A stretch of 64,000 nucleotides of DNA from Acetobacter conturbans (GCF_011516755.1 NZ_WOSY01000011.1:1-64000), one strand, 5' to 3'. Shown: positions 46,936 through 56,633, numbered from the stretch's first letter. A program made the numbers and translations. Notes: generated from the sequence alone by a model not told the origin.

Positions 46936-47808
46936 ATGCAGCCGACAGTTCTCTTTTCTCCCGATGAAGTCTGCACGCTGGCGGTTGGAGGCGGAACTGT
47001 CCTGATCGATGTTCGCGACCCGAAGGATTTTGCGGAGGGCCATATCCCCGGCGCAGTGAACATGCCTGATATTTTCACGTATCTTGCCGAAACGACTGCG
47101 GACGGCCTCAAGACACTGCAAGAGACCTTCTCTCACCTGTTTGCCGATTACGGGCTGGACGGCAAAAAGACGGCCATCGTGTATGAAGATGCGCTGCACA
47201 CTCGTTACGGCGCTTCCTGCCGTGGGTATTGGATCCTGCGTTACCTCGGTTATCCGAACGTAGGGATTCTGGACGGCGGCCTCAGCGCATGGCGCCAGAA
47301 CGGCGGCGTAATGACGACCGACATTCTGTCACCGGAAACGGTCGATTTTCCGCTGGCGGTCAACAGTGCCCTGATGGCGACACGGGACGAGGTGCGAGCG
47401 GCTCTCGGCTCGACAGACGTAAAGCTTCTGGATAACCGCGACAAAGTCGAATGGCTGGGTGAAAGTTCGTCCCCGTATGGCGCGGATTTTGCTCCACGCA
47501 AGGGACGCATTCCAGGTGCGGTCTGGATCGAATGGTATGACTTCATGACGATTTCAGAGGGTCATGCCGAATTCCAGACACCGGAAGCCATTCGTGCGCT
47601 GGCAGCGACACGCGGCCTGATGCCGAATGACGACATCATCATCTACTGTTTCAAAGGTGCCCGCGCAGCCAACACATACGTCGCACTGGCGAGTGCCGGC
47701 TTCAGCCGTCTGAGACTTTATATGGGGTCATGGAATGAGTGGTCGCGCGATCTGGCGCTGCCGATCGAGGATGGTCTGCCGAAAGCAGCGGCTCCCTGGT
47801 GCGGCTAA
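46936..47808 (+). CDS. Sulfurtransferase, two rhodanese domains
   Basis: 290 residues from ATG 46936, with CAGGAG upstream. Two rhodanese domains: the first (about 8-125) is non-catalytic, with Glu/Asp in place of Cys (IVYEDALHTRYG), and contains VLIDVRDPKDFAEGHIPGA. The second (about 150-283) carries the active Cys238 in the loop YCFKGARA. The loop differs from the CGSGVT of mercaptopyruvate and the CRKGVT of thiosulfate sulfurtransferases, so the sulfur donor is unclear. It probably acts in cyanide or thiosulfate handling or sulfur trafficking in the cytoplasm. It converges on arfB. Confidence 0.9.
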   Translation: MQPTVLFSPDEVCTLAVGGGTVLIDVRDPKDFAEGHIPGAVNMPDIFTYLAETTADGLKTLQETFSHLFADYGLDGKKTAIVYEDALHTRYGASCRGYWILRYLGYPNVGILDGGLSAWRQNGGVMTTDILSPETVDFPLAVNSALMATRDEVRAALGSTDVKLLDNRDKVEWLGESSSPYGADFAPRKGRIPGAVWIEWYDFMTISEGHAEFQTPEAIRALAATRGLMPNDDIIIYCFKGARAANTYVALASAGFSRLRLYMGSWNEWSRDLALPIEDGLPKAAAPWCG

Positions 47809-47877
47809 GGTCAGCCCCTGCCGACTCAACTGCCCGTGCAAGCGTGATCTGCTTCACTGCCAGCCTGACTGCCCTAT

Positions 47878-47899
47878 CTGACAGCGGCCCCGTTGTCAG
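47878..47899. repeat. Hairpin at convergent gene ends
   Basis: Arms CTGACAGCGG and CCGTTGTCAG pair at 9 of 10 positions with a 2-base loop. The hairpin covers the last bases of arfB and lies 70 bases past the sulfurtransferase stop. It has no T-tract, so it may be a weak or factor-dependent terminator, or an mRNA end-protecting structure. Confidence 0.5.
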
Positions 47900-48318
47900 T
47901 CATCTGCGCGCACTTTCCGATTCTTTTTGACGCCGGAACGGTGCGCCTTCCCGTCCAGCCTGCGCTGCCGGGCTGCTCTTCCCGGTCGGGTCGCAACCCG
48001 AAAAGCCGGGCGGTGGGCAGCCTCGCGCAGCAGTTCGGCGAGACGCTCGATGACATCCTCCCGATTGCGCTGCTGGCTGCGAAACCGCCGCCCCGTGATG
48101 ACGATCTCTCCGTCGCGTGTGGCGCGGGTTCCGGCCAACTCCAGCACCCGCACGCGGATACGCTCCGACAACGCGGGCGAACCGGCAGCATTGAAACGAA
48201 GCTGGGCCGCCGTAGCGACCTTGTTGACGTTCTGGCCGCCCGGCCCGGAAGCAAGGATATAAGTGATTTCCAGTTCGTCCTCGTCGAGGGACAGACCGGG
48301 CAGAATGGCCAGTTTCAT
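47896..48318 (-). CDS. arfB: Alternative ribosome-rescue factor ArfB (peptidyl-tRNA hydrolase)
   Basis: 140 residues from ATG 48318, the normal ArfB length; a longer frame from 48384 has no family-like extension. ArfB frees stalled ribosomes lacking a stop codon. The GGQ motif at 27-29 lies in ASGPGGQNVNKVATA, as in release factors, followed by ALSERIRVRVLEL and QRNREDVIERL. The basic C-terminal tail (RPGRAARQRRLDGKAHRSG) that enters the mRNA channel is intact. It is downstream of a SulP transporter on the same strand, and is a second GGQ protein besides prfB. Confidence 0.94.
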   Translation of the reverse strand: MKLAILPGLSLDEDELEITYILASGPGGQNVNKVATAAQLRFNAAGSPALSERIRVRVLELAGTRATRDGEIVITGRRFRSQQRNREDVIERLAELLREAAHRPAFRVATRPGRAARQRRLDGKAHRSGVKKNRKVRADD

Positions 48319-48405
48319 GCGGGAACGCTTCTCCTGCGGGAGGGGACAAGGAAGTCGGCTACACGCCCGGTCTTCCAACGGCAAATGGTTTTCGAAAAAC
48401 CTGCC

Positions 48406-50088
48406 TCATTCCCGGTGTGTCCCTGATCCCGTTAAGGCCGTCAGCTGAACCAGTCTCTGCCGTGCCATGTCCATCGCGAGATGCAAGGCATCCAGCAGAT
48501 GATCCTCTCCGATGAGGTCGATCAGCCGGTGACGGGCCATATCATTCCGTAAGTCGGAACTGACCCTCCCGAAAAACAGCTCGACCTTCCGATCCCGCAA
48601 ACGTGTCACCAGATCACGCATCATGGCGGCCGCTGAATAATCAATGTCCGTAATCGCGCCGGCATCGATCACCATGCAGGACACGGGATGCGGCGCAGTC
48701 CGGACAAGCTCCATCACGTCATCGGCGAACCGTGTGCAGTTGGCGTAAAAAAGATCGGCCGCGAACCGGTAGATGATCAGCCCCGGCTCGGTTTCTTCCC
48801 CTGAATGGCAGCGCGTGGCCTCGAAAAGACCGGACCGAACAGGCTGGAGAACGCTGGTATGGGGCTCGTAACTGTGCCGCACATGGCGCAGCAGCGACAG
48901 CACGATGGCCAGAAAGATCCCCTGCTCCACCCCGACCGCCACCACGGTAGCGGTCGTGATCAGTGCCAGCCGGAACTCACCAGGACTCTCCCGCCGAATG
49001 GCGAGCAGGCCGGACACGTTGATCATATCGACGCCGATGACGAAAACGATGCTGGCGAGCACGCATTGCGGCAGATACTGCAAGGGACCGGTGGCGCAGA
49101 ACAGGATCAGCCCCGTGACAAGCGCGACGACGACCTGCGCGCGCTGGCTTCTCGCCCCGAACTGCACGGCCAGCGTGGTCTGCGTCGGGCTGCCGTTAAC
49201 AACGAACGCACCGCTAAGCGCGGCGGCCATGTTGGCGCCCGCAAGCCCGAGAATATCGGCGTTTTCATCCACGGCTTCACCATATTGCACGGCAAAGGCC
49301 CGCGACGTCGCAGCACTCTGGGCGATGATGACGAACATGCAGGACAGAGCCGTCGGGACGACCACGGCCACTTCATCGAACCCGAAACGTGGGATGCCAA
49401 GATGAGGAAGACCGCCGCTGACCGGCCCCAGAGTGGCAATCCCCATGTGCGAGAAACCAAACCACGCGCTGGCGGCAATGCTTCCAACGACCGCCAGCAG
49501 AGCACCGGGAATACGCGGCGTCAGATGCCGGGTCGCCACGATGCACCCCGCGACAAGCAGTGAAAGGGCTATGGTCGGCAGGCTTGCGTCATGAAAATGG
49601 CTTACATCCCGCCACAACTGAAGCAGTGAGTTTTCACTCCTTTGCGGGATACCCACCATGTCATGCAGCATGGAGATGGCGACCTGACATCCAACGCCGG
49701 TCAGAAATCCGACCAGAACCGTTCGCGAGAGAAAGTCAGCAAGAAATCCCAGCCGGAACAGCCGGGCAATCAGCAACAGTCCGGCTGTGAAAAGTGCCAC
49801 GACCGGAACCAGCGCAATATAGGCGGCGCTTCCGGGCGGCGCGAAGGACTTGAGGCCACCGGACAGAATCGCCGCCGTCGCTGAATCTGCAGCCACCACC
49901 AGATGACGGGATGAGCCCAGAGCGGCAAAGACAAGCGGTGGCAGAAGCGCCGTATACAGCCCCATCACCGCCGGAACACCAGCAATCCGCGCATAACCCA
50001 TGACCTGCGGAACGCTCAGAGCCGCTTCGGACAGTCCCGCGATATAGTCCCGCCACCCGGTCGTTCTTCCCTTTGCGCTGGCCATCAC
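48406..50088 (-). CDS. SulP-family anion transporter with STAS domain
   Basis: 560 residues: about 11 membrane segments and a C-terminal cytoplasmic STAS domain (about 440-550; CMVIDAGAITDIDYSAAAMMRDL). The SulP signature is VPQVMGYARIAGVPAVMGLY followed by LGSSRHLVVAADSATAAILSGG, and NMAAALSGAFVVNGSPTQT in the middle. SulP carriers import sulfate, bicarbonate, C4-dicarboxylates or other anions. The ADSAT variant in place of the usual GPDAT appears in a subgroup of unclear substrate. No carbonic anhydrase or cys gene is adjacent apart from divergent cysS. Confidence 0.92.
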   Translation of the reverse strand: MMASAKGRTTGWRDYIAGLSEAALSVPQVMGYARIAGVPAVMGLYTALLPPLVFAALGSSRHLVVAADSATAAILSGGLKSFAPPGSAAYIALVPVVALFTAGLLLIARLFRLGFLADFLSRTVLVGFLTGVGCQVAISMLHDMVGIPQRSENSLLQLWRDVSHFHDASLPTIALSLLVAGCIVATRHLTPRIPGALLAVVGSIAASAWFGFSHMGIATLGPVSGGLPHLGIPRFGFDEVAVVVPTALSCMFVIIAQSAATSRAFAVQYGEAVDENADILGLAGANMAAALSGAFVVNGSPTQTTLAVQFGARSQRAQVVVALVTGLILFCATGPLQYLPQCVLASIVFVIGVDMINVSGLLAIRRESPGEFRLALITTATVVAVGVEQGIFLAIVLSLLRHVRHSYEPHTSVLQPVRSGLFEATRCHSGEETEPGLIIYRFAADLFYANCTRFADDVMELVRTAPHPVSCMVIDAGAITDIDYSAAAMMRDLVTRLRDRKVELFFGRVSSDLRNDMARHRLIDLIGEDHLLDALHLAMDMARQRLVQLTALTGSGTHRE

Positions 50089-50373
50089 TCTTTATTTTCC
50101 ATCCTCCCCTGATCAGGAGCATCATCGACCTGCCCTTGAAAAATGAAAACCCATACCGGCTTCCAACCACCCATGTCCGGAGCGGACCATCCGGCCTGTC
50201 CCTGTTCCACGCTGCGTTCCGGTGTTGCGTTCCGGCGCGTGAAAAGGCATCCACGCGGAACGATTTCCGGTTCCCACTCGCGTTCGGTAAACATGAGCGG
50301 GAAAAAGCCCGTCCGGAGATCGCGCATTCTTCCGGGCGTTTCGGCAGCATCAGGACGACAGAGACTCTTCGAG

Positions 50374-51735
50374 ATGACCCAACTTCTGCTCCATGACAGC
50401 CAGCGGCGGACGACCGTACCGTTCGAGCCGCTCGATCCGGAGCATGTGAAGGTCTATTACTGCGGTCCGACGGTCTATGACCTCCCGCATCTCGGCAACC
50501 TGCGCGCCATGCTGACGGCCGACATCCTGACGCGCCTGCTCCGCGTGCTGTATCCGCGCGTGACGTTCGTGCGCAACATCACCGACGTGGACGACAAGAT
50601 CACGGCGCGAGCTGCCGCGAACAACGAGGACATCGCCTCCCTGACGGCCCGGACGACGGCCGAGTTTCACGCCGATCTGACGGCGATGAACATGGTGCCG
50701 CCAGACATTGAGCCTCGCGCCACACATAATATCGAAGAGATGGTGGCGATGATCGCCCACCTGATCGAACTCGGCCATGCCTATGAGGCCGAGGGGCATG
50801 TGCTGTTCGCCGTGGCCTCTTTCCCCTCTTACGGTGCCCTGTCCGGCCGTGACCCGGACGATCTGGTGGCGGGTGCCCGCGTCGAGGTCGCGCCCTACAA
50901 GCGTGATCCGGGTGACTTCGTGCTGTGGAAGCCATCCACGCCCACGCAACCCGGCTGGGCCTCTCCGTGGGGACGAGGACGACCGGGCTGGCATATCGAA
51001 TGCTCCGCCATGTCGCATCGTTATCTGGGCGAGAGTTTCGACATCCACGGCGGCGGCAGCGATCTGCTGTTCCCTCACCATGAAAACGAACGCGCCCAGA
51101 GCCTGTGCTGCTTCCCCGGCAGCAGGTTCGCCGATTACTGGGTCCATAACGCCATGCTGCTGGTCGATGGCGAGAAGATGTCCAAATCGCTGGGCAACTT
51201 CCTGACCATCCGCGATGTGCTGGGGCGTGGTCCTGTCGAGGCGCTGCGTCTGCTGCTTCTGGGCGCGCAGTATCGCTCCGTCCTGAACTTCACATGGGCT
51301 GGACTGGACGAGGCACGCCGCACACTCGACCGGTTCTATCGGGCGCTGGAAGGATTCTGGCCGCTGGATGTAGTGGATCGCAAGGTTCCCGCAGCGTTCC
51401 TTGAAGCGCTGTGCGATGACCTGAACACCCCGAAGGCCATTGCCGAGCTTCACGTAATGGCAACCGCCGCTCTGGCCGGAGACCATGAAGCAGCGGCTGA
51501 TCTTCTGGTGTCTGGTCGCATGATCGGCCTTCTGGCGGAGGTTCCGTCCGACTGGTTCCGGGGCGAGGTCGGCGAGGGGCCGACGGAAGCAGAGATCGAC
51601 ACTTTGATTGCCGAACGTCTGACTGCCCGCAAGGCAAAGAATTTTGCCCGCGCCGATGCAATCCGCAACGAACTGGCCGAAAAGGGCATCGTGCTGGAAG
51701 ACGGAGCGGGCGGCACCACATGGAGGCGCACATGA
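50374..51735 (+). CDS. cysS: Cysteinyl-tRNA synthetase
   Basis: 453 residues from ATG 50374; in-frame ATGs further up add unrelated Arg-rich sequence. The enzyme charges tRNA-Cys. The zinc-binding Cys lies in VYYCGPTVYDLPHLGNLR, where HLGN replaces HIGH, as is common in CysRS. Further marks are FVRNITDVDDKI, PGWHIECSAMS with zinc ligands, DIHGGGSDLLFPHHENE, and GEKMSKSLGN. The 285-base region upstream is shared with the divergent SulP gene and shows no T-box-like leader. It overlaps trmJ by four bases. Confidence 0.97.
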   Translation: MTQLLLHDSQRRTTVPFEPLDPEHVKVYYCGPTVYDLPHLGNLRAMLTADILTRLLRVLYPRVTFVRNITDVDDKITARAAANNEDIASLTARTTAEFHADLTAMNMVPPDIEPRATHNIEEMVAMIAHLIELGHAYEAEGHVLFAVASFPSYGALSGRDPDDLVAGARVEVAPYKRDPGDFVLWKPSTPTQPGWASPWGRGRPGWHIECSAMSHRYLGESFDIHGGGSDLLFPHHENERAQSLCCFPGSRFADYWVHNAMLLVDGEKMSKSLGNFLTIRDVLGRGPVEALRLLLLGAQYRSVLNFTWAGLDEARRTLDRFYRALEGFWPLDVVDRKVPAAFLEALCDDLNTPKAIAELHVMATAALAGDHEAAADLLVSGRMIGLLAEVPSDWFRGEVGEGPTEAEIDTLIAERLTARKAKNFARADAIRNELAEKGIVLEDGAGGTTWRRT

Positions 51736-52502
51736 CCGGTCGTGAAGGCGGAGCCGATATCGGTCCGATCGGCAACAGCCCGGTCGTGATCCTCGTCCGC
51801 CCGCAAATGGCGGAAAATATCGGCACGACAGCCCGGGCGATGGCCAATGGCGGGCTGTTTCACATGCGGATCGTTGCGCCGCGCGATGGCTGGCCGCAGG
51901 AACGGGCATGGCGCACGGCTTCCGGTGCGGATCGTATTCTTGACGCGGCACAGGTGTTCGAGACGGTGGATGACGCCGTGGCGGACCTGCACCATGTCTA
52001 TGCGACCTGCCCACGCCCCCGTCACATCGTCAAACCGGTGCTGACAGCACGGGGTGGTGCGGCAGAACTGCGTGAGGCCACGACACGCGGGCTCAAGGTC
52101 GGGCTGATGTTCGGGCCTGAACGTGCCGGTCTGGACAACGAGGACATGGCGCGCGCCGATGCGCTGATCCGCTATCCGCTCAATCCGGCCTTCATGTCGC
52201 TCAATCTGGCGCAGGCCGTAATGATCATGGCCTATGAGTGGTGGATGGCCGTGGACGGCACCCCGCCGCGCGAGTTGATGACCAACGAGACGCATGTCGC
52301 CACCAAGGGCGAACTGGAAAACTTCATGGGCCATCTCTTCCGGGAACTGGATGAGTGTGGCTTTCTGCGTAACGAACAGAAGCGTGCCGGCATGGTACGC
52401 AATCTTCGTCATTTCTTCACACGGGGCGAGGTAACGGAGCAGGAACTCCGTACATTGCATGGTGTTGTGACCGAACTGGCGAACCAACGCCGAAATCGCT
52501 GA
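51732..52502 (+). CDS. trmJ: tRNA/rRNA methyltransferase, TrmJ-like SPOUT family
   Basis: 256 residues from ATG 51732, just after GGAGG and overlapping the cysS stop in ATGA. SPOUT enzymes of this type 2'-O-methylate position 32 of certain tRNAs. The knot motifs are VVILVRPQMAENIGTTARAMANGG, KVGLMFGPERAGLDNED and YPLNPAFMSLNLAQAVMIMAYE. The C-terminal helical domain is typical of TrmJ. Pairing with cysS, another tRNA gene, is reasonable. The exact target site is inferred from the family. Confidence 0.9.
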   Translation: MTGREGGADIGPIGNSPVVILVRPQMAENIGTTARAMANGGLFHMRIVAPRDGWPQERAWRTASGADRILDAAQVFETVDDAVADLHHVYATCPRPRHIVKPVLTARGGAAELREATTRGLKVGLMFGPERAGLDNEDMARADALIRYPLNPAFMSLNLAQAVMIMAYEWWMAVDGTPPRELMTNETHVATKGELENFMGHLFRELDECGFLRNEQKRAGMVRNLRHFFTRGEVTEQELRTLHGVVTELANQRRNR

Positions 52503-52700
52503 AACCGGAAACGACTGAAACATACCGTGTTCGTTCAATACACTGGACAGCACCTGTTCCGCGTCCAACATTCAAGAGACAAAAACGGTGGGAACCAGCC
52601 ATTCCCTGCGTGGGAAACTTCTCTTGGACAACCTCAGAAAATTCAGCATTGTGGACGGCGGCGGTCTGATACAATGACAGGAAAAAAAGGATGCAGTTTT

Positions 52701-54326
52701 ATGACATCGTCAAAGACTTCACTCCGGGGCATGGCTCTCCTGAACGATGGGGAAGTCAATCACGGCACCGGATTTTCTCTGGAGCAGCGCCGGGAGCTGG
52801 GGCTTGAAGGGCTGATTCCACCGCATGTGGAAACACTGGACCGGCAGGTTGAGCGCTCGCTCCATCATATCGAGATCAAGCCCGACGATCTTGAGCGCTA
52901 TATCTATCTGAATTCGCTGGTCGACCGGAACGAGACCCTTTTCTACAAGGTGCTGCGTTCCGATCCCGCGCGTTTCGTGCCGATCATCTACGCGCCGACA
53001 CTGGCACGCGCCTGCAAGCTGTTCAGCCATATCTACCGCCGGCCACGCGGCATGTACATCACGCTGGACATGAAGGGCCGCGTGGCGGAAGTGCTGCGGA
53101 ACTGGCCGGAAGAGGATGTCCGCACCATCTGCGTGACCACTGGCGGTCGTATCCTCGGCCTCGGGGATATCGGGGTGAACGGCATGGGCATCCCCATCGG
53201 CAAGCTTCAGCTCTATACGGTTTGTGGGTCCGTTCCCCCTCATTCCCTGCTTCCCATCCAACTCGACATCGGCACCACCAACGCCGCCCTGCGCGCTGAT
53301 CCTCTCTATCTGGGGCTACGCCGCGAGCCGCCTCCACTGGAAGAGCTGGACGAGTTTGTCGAGGAATTCGTACAGGCCGTGCAGGAAGTCTTCCCCGGCT
53401 GCTGTCTGCATTTCGAAGACTGGAAAGGCACGGACGCGCTTCGCTATCTGGCGAAATATCGGGACCGCGTGTTGTGCTATAACGATGACATTCAGGGGAC
53501 TGGGGCGGTTACGCTCGCTGGCCTGATCACGGCGCTGCGCACCAAGAAAGAAAAGCTCTCCGACCAGACCTATCTGTTCCTCGGGGCCGGTTCCTCCGGG
53601 CTTGGCACGGCTGAAATACTGGTCTCCGCCATGAAGATCGAAGGCCTGAGCGATCAGGAAGCCTGCGATCGCATCACCTTGATGGACGTGAACGGGTTGC
53701 TCGAAACATCCCGCACCGATCTGCTGTCTGAACAGAAGCGGTTTGCGAAAACGGCCGCACCGACCAAGGATCTTCTCGCGACCATCAAGCGCGTCAAGCC
53801 TACGGTCCTGCTCGGGGTTTCCACATGCGGTGGCGCGTTCAATGAAACGGTGATCCGCGAGATGGCGGCGCTGAATGAACGACCGATCATCTTCTCACTG
53901 TCCCTGCCGCAGACGAATGCCGAGTGCACGGCGGAGCAGGCCTATAAATGGTCGGACGGACGCGCCCTGTTCGCTGGTGGCATCCAGTTCCCCAACACCG
54001 AACTCGACGGAAAGACTTTCTACCCGGGACAGGCAAACAATTTCTATATCTTCCCCGGCCTGGGTCTGGCGGTATACGCGACACGACCGCACCTGATCAC
54101 GGATGAGCTGATCATTGAGTCCGCAAAGGCTCTTGCCGATCAGGTCGATGAAGTCGCTCTGGAACGTGGCCGACTGTTTCCGCCGCAAACGGACATCATC
54201 GACGTCTCCATGACATCGGCCGTGCGCCTTGCAGAGTTTATCTTCGACAAAGGCATGGGACAGGTTGATCGACCGAAGGACATTCGGGCGTGGATCGAAA
54301 GCATCGCTTACGAACCGCACTACTGA
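52701..54326 (+). CDS. Malic enzyme, divergent NAD-type
   Basis: 541 residues from ATG 52701; ATG 52674 is possible. The enzyme decarboxylates malate to pyruvate. The family fold is clear: FVPIIYAPTLARACKLFS with the catalytic Tyr, GGRILGLGDIGVNGMGIPIGKL, the metal site in HFEDWKG and CYNDDIQGTGAV, the dinucleotide loop FLGAGSSGLGTAE, and PGQANNFYIFPGLGLA. However the usual SNPTxxAECT reads SLPQTNAECT, and ASGSPF reads AGGIQF, removing a conserved substrate-site Asn. It may be a functional subgroup with other specificity. It stands alone with a strong terminator after it. Confidence 0.86.
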   Translation: MTSSKTSLRGMALLNDGEVNHGTGFSLEQRRELGLEGLIPPHVETLDRQVERSLHHIEIKPDDLERYIYLNSLVDRNETLFYKVLRSDPARFVPIIYAPTLARACKLFSHIYRRPRGMYITLDMKGRVAEVLRNWPEEDVRTICVTTGGRILGLGDIGVNGMGIPIGKLQLYTVCGSVPPHSLLPIQLDIGTTNAALRADPLYLGLRREPPPLEELDEFVEEFVQAVQEVFPGCCLHFEDWKGTDALRYLAKYRDRVLCYNDDIQGTGAVTLAGLITALRTKKEKLSDQTYLFLGAGSSGLGTAEILVSAMKIEGLSDQEACDRITLMDVNGLLETSRTDLLSEQKRFAKTAAPTKDLLATIKRVKPTVLLGVSTCGGAFNETVIREMAALNERPIIFSLSLPQTNAECTAEQAYKWSDGRALFAGGIQFPNTELDGKTFYPGQANNFYIFPGLGLAVYATRPHLITDELIIESAKALADQVDEVALERGRLFPPQTDIIDVSMTSAVRLAEFIFDKGMGQVDRPKDIRAWIESIAYEPHY

Positions 54327-54344
54327 GGCGGTTACTGCTGGTAT

Positions 54345-54388
54345 GAAAACGGCCCGATCCTGAAGCAGGACCGGGCCGTTTTCGTTTC
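54345..54388 (+). terminator. Intrinsic terminator after the malic enzyme gene
   Basis: A perfect 12-base outer stem GAAAACGGCCCG / CGGGCCGTTTTC encloses a second CCTG/CAGG pairing and a short loop. The A/T ends make it usable from both strands, between convergent genes ending at 54326 and 54410. Confidence 0.92.
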
Positions 54389-54409
54389 TATACTCAGAAC
54401 GTTCCGCTC

Positions 54410-55723
54410 TTACGCATCCACCAGAGTCGTGAACGCAAAAGCCGACGGCGTTCCGATCGGGGTGAAGTTCCAGGTGAAATCCAACGCCCCCGTGCCTGTG
54501 TCAACGCGCCATGAAGTGATCGAGTCACTGCGCTGGTTGGCCACGAAGAAGAACCGGCCCGACGGATCAAAGGCGAAAGAACGACCGTAATTGGCATGTT
54601 CCCAAGTCTCGTCAAACAGTTCGATGGAGCCGTCATCCTTTACACGGAAACACGCGATGGAATCGCCAAGACGGTTGGTGACGTAAAGGAATTTTCCGCT
54701 CGGATGTAACCCGATTTCAGCTGCCAGCGTGCTGCCGCGAAATTTTGCTGTCACGGTTGTTGCTGTCTGACGGACTGAAAACTCTCCCGTTTTCCGATCG
54801 TAATCAGCAATAACAACACGAGAATCCTGCTCGCCCAGAATATAGATGATCTTTCCGTCGAGACTGAAACAGAAATGCCGGGGCGCCGAACCCGGCTCCA
54901 TTGCTATCCAGGGTTTTTCGGCCGGAATGAGGACGCCCTTTTCCAGATCGAGTTTCCAGATATAGATGCGATCCAGACCGGCATCGGCTCCGATCACGAA
55001 ATGCCCGGCCATATCCGTCTGCACCATGTGCATATGGGAACTGGCGTGGTCGCTGACGGCATAATTGCCCGGCGGGTTGTCTTTTGCCCGTTCCGGCATT
55101 TTCGGACCTGTGTTGTGGACCAGGTCCGTCCGGTCACCCAGACTGCCGTCGGGCTGGATGCGGATCACCGCTACGCTGCCACCTGTGTAATTTGCAACCA
55201 GCAGATATTGCCCCGAAGGATGCACGCTCAGATAAGCAGGATCAGCGCCACCCGTTGATACCGCATTGAGCTTTGTCAGGACACCGGTGCGCGGATCGAC
55301 GGAAAAAGCGGTCGCCGACCCACTTTTTTCTGCCTCGAAATCATTGATTTCATTGACTGTATAAAGAAACCGATGGTCAGGGGAAAAAGCCAGGAAAGAG
55401 GGGTTATCCACCGCCGTCACCTGCCCCAGTTGCGTTAGTATCCCGGTGTCGTTGTTCATTTCGAACAACGTAATGCCTCTGGCGTTTGTCTCGGCCGGAC
55501 CGGGCCGCGTATAGCCGCCCACATAGCACAGCGTACGGGGACCGCTTTTTCTGGCGGCGGCTTCCGGTGTTGATTTCGGCAATGCCGCTTTCGGAATGGG
55601 GGCCGGTGGAGGCGCTTTTCCCGGCGGCTCTTCTGCGAATGCCTTTCCGGCAAGAGTGCTGACCCCGGCACCGATCATGGTCAAACTGAACAGACGACGC
55701 CCGAAATCTTTTTTATCACTCAT
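54410..55723 (-). CDS. Exported beta-propeller lactonase (YbhE/6-phosphogluconolactonase type)
   Basis: 437 residues. The N-terminus is an export signal with paired Arg (FGRRLFSLTMIGAGVSTLAG, cut near AFA), possibly Tat-type. A Pro/Lys/Ala linker of about 35 residues follows, then a seven-bladed propeller (about 65-435). Repeats such as NPSFLAFSPDHRFLYTVNE, DPAYLSVHPSGQYLLVANY and SFAFDPSGRFFFVANQRSD mark the blades. Cytoplasmic relatives hydrolyse 6-phosphogluconolactone; an exported form would fit gluconolactone or other sugar lactones made by periplasmic oxidation in acetic acid bacteria. That use is inference. Confidence 0.87.
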   Translation of the reverse strand: MSDKKDFGRRLFSLTMIGAGVSTLAGKAFAEEPPGKAPPPAPIPKAALPKSTPEAAARKSGPRTLCYVGGYTRPGPAETNARGITLFEMNNDTGILTQLGQVTAVDNPSFLAFSPDHRFLYTVNEINDFEAEKSGSATAFSVDPRTGVLTKLNAVSTGGADPAYLSVHPSGQYLLVANYTGGSVAVIRIQPDGSLGDRTDLVHNTGPKMPERAKDNPPGNYAVSDHASSHMHMVQTDMAGHFVIGADAGLDRIYIWKLDLEKGVLIPAEKPWIAMEPGSAPRHFCFSLDGKIIYILGEQDSRVVIADYDRKTGEFSVRQTATTVTAKFRGSTLAAEIGLHPSGKFLYVTNRLGDSIACFRVKDDGSIELFDETWEHANYGRSFAFDPSGRFFFVANQRSDSITSWRVDTGTGALDFTWNFTPIGTPSAFAFTTLVDA

Positions 55724-55907
55724 TCTCGATTAACGCTTCCCCGACAAACAAAGCGCCCGGAAGGCGCCTCTCACCCCACAGCATTATGGGTCCATATGTT
55801 ATTATTATGACGATCCCCATAACGAACGGAAATGCCGAATCAAGGAGGCACCTCCCCTGTCGGCCCCCAAGCGGCCACAGAGATTATTCTGCCGATAATA
55901 AAAGCGC

Positions 55908-56357
55908 TTATCTCAGGACGTGAGTCAGAACGTGGGAGAGCGGCGTATGGGACAGGACAATCATGATCAGACCGCAGAAAATACCTGCTCGCCCCCCTAT
56001 GAACATGCCAACGTCGAGCAGATCATGCCGGGTCGCCATGTTGACGAAGGGATCAAGCGGAGCATCCTGTGCATCCGTCCGCGACAGCGCGCGGACCGCT
56101 CGCCGGTTTGCCTCTTCGACAGGCAAATGAGCTTTCAGGAACAGTTCGCTTCGGTAGACATCCAGCGCATCGGTTCGGTAACGTCCTGGTGACAGCGGCA
56201 CGGGTCCGCAGCGCCCAATTTCCAGAAGTCTGAGCCGCAGCGGTGTAATCCCCAGATAACGGGCGGCTTCCTGCCGATCCAGAAGGGAACGCCCCGGAAA
56301 CGTGTACACCGTTTTTCCGGAATCCTGCTGACCGGCTGTGTGGGGAACATCAACCAT
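55908..56357 (-). CDS. Helix-turn-helix protein with C-terminal membrane segment
   Basis: 149 residues from ATG 56357; an ATG ten codons earlier (56387) is possible. Residues about 24-72 look like a MerR/excisionase-type winged helix (LLDRQEAARYLGITPLRLRL, then RYRTDALDVYRS). A basic region and an Asp-rich linker lead to one hydrophobic helix near the C-terminus (about 117-136, VGMFIGGRAGIFCGLIMIVL). The tail HTPLSHVLTHVLR follows. A membrane-anchored DNA-binding protein is one reading. I do not know a named family. It is isolated between an exported lactonase and a polysaccharide flippase. Confidence 0.6.
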   Translation of the reverse strand: MVDVPHTAGQQDSGKTVYTFPGRSLLDRQEAARYLGITPLRLRLLEIGRCGPVPLSPGRYRTDALDVYRSELFLKAHLPVEEANRRAVRALSRTDAQDAPLDPFVNMATRHDLLDVGMFIGGRAGIFCGLIMIVLSHTPLSHVLTHVLR

Positions 56358-56633
56358 ACCGTAAAAGGTCGACGAAACAGCCAGCACCTGTCAACGAGAG
56401 ATCACAACGACTCTGATATGCCGGAGTTCATTTCCCCGAGCGAAGGGATCTTTACCCGTTTCACCATGCGACCGAAAACATCTCTAACGGCCTATGGTTT
56501 TCGAGAATACCCTCTTTCCTGCGATCACCTTTGCGCCTTTCCACCGCATAAGACGGATAGGCAGCTCGCATGAGTGAATCGGGATAGAGCGCCACTTCGG
56601 GCCGCATCTCACCCCTTCAAACAGCCAGAAACA

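Noticed and set aside
50089..50373. Long leader before cysS as a riboswitch or T-box
   Set aside because: No T-box or other known element is visible, and alphaproteobacteria do not normally use T-boxes.
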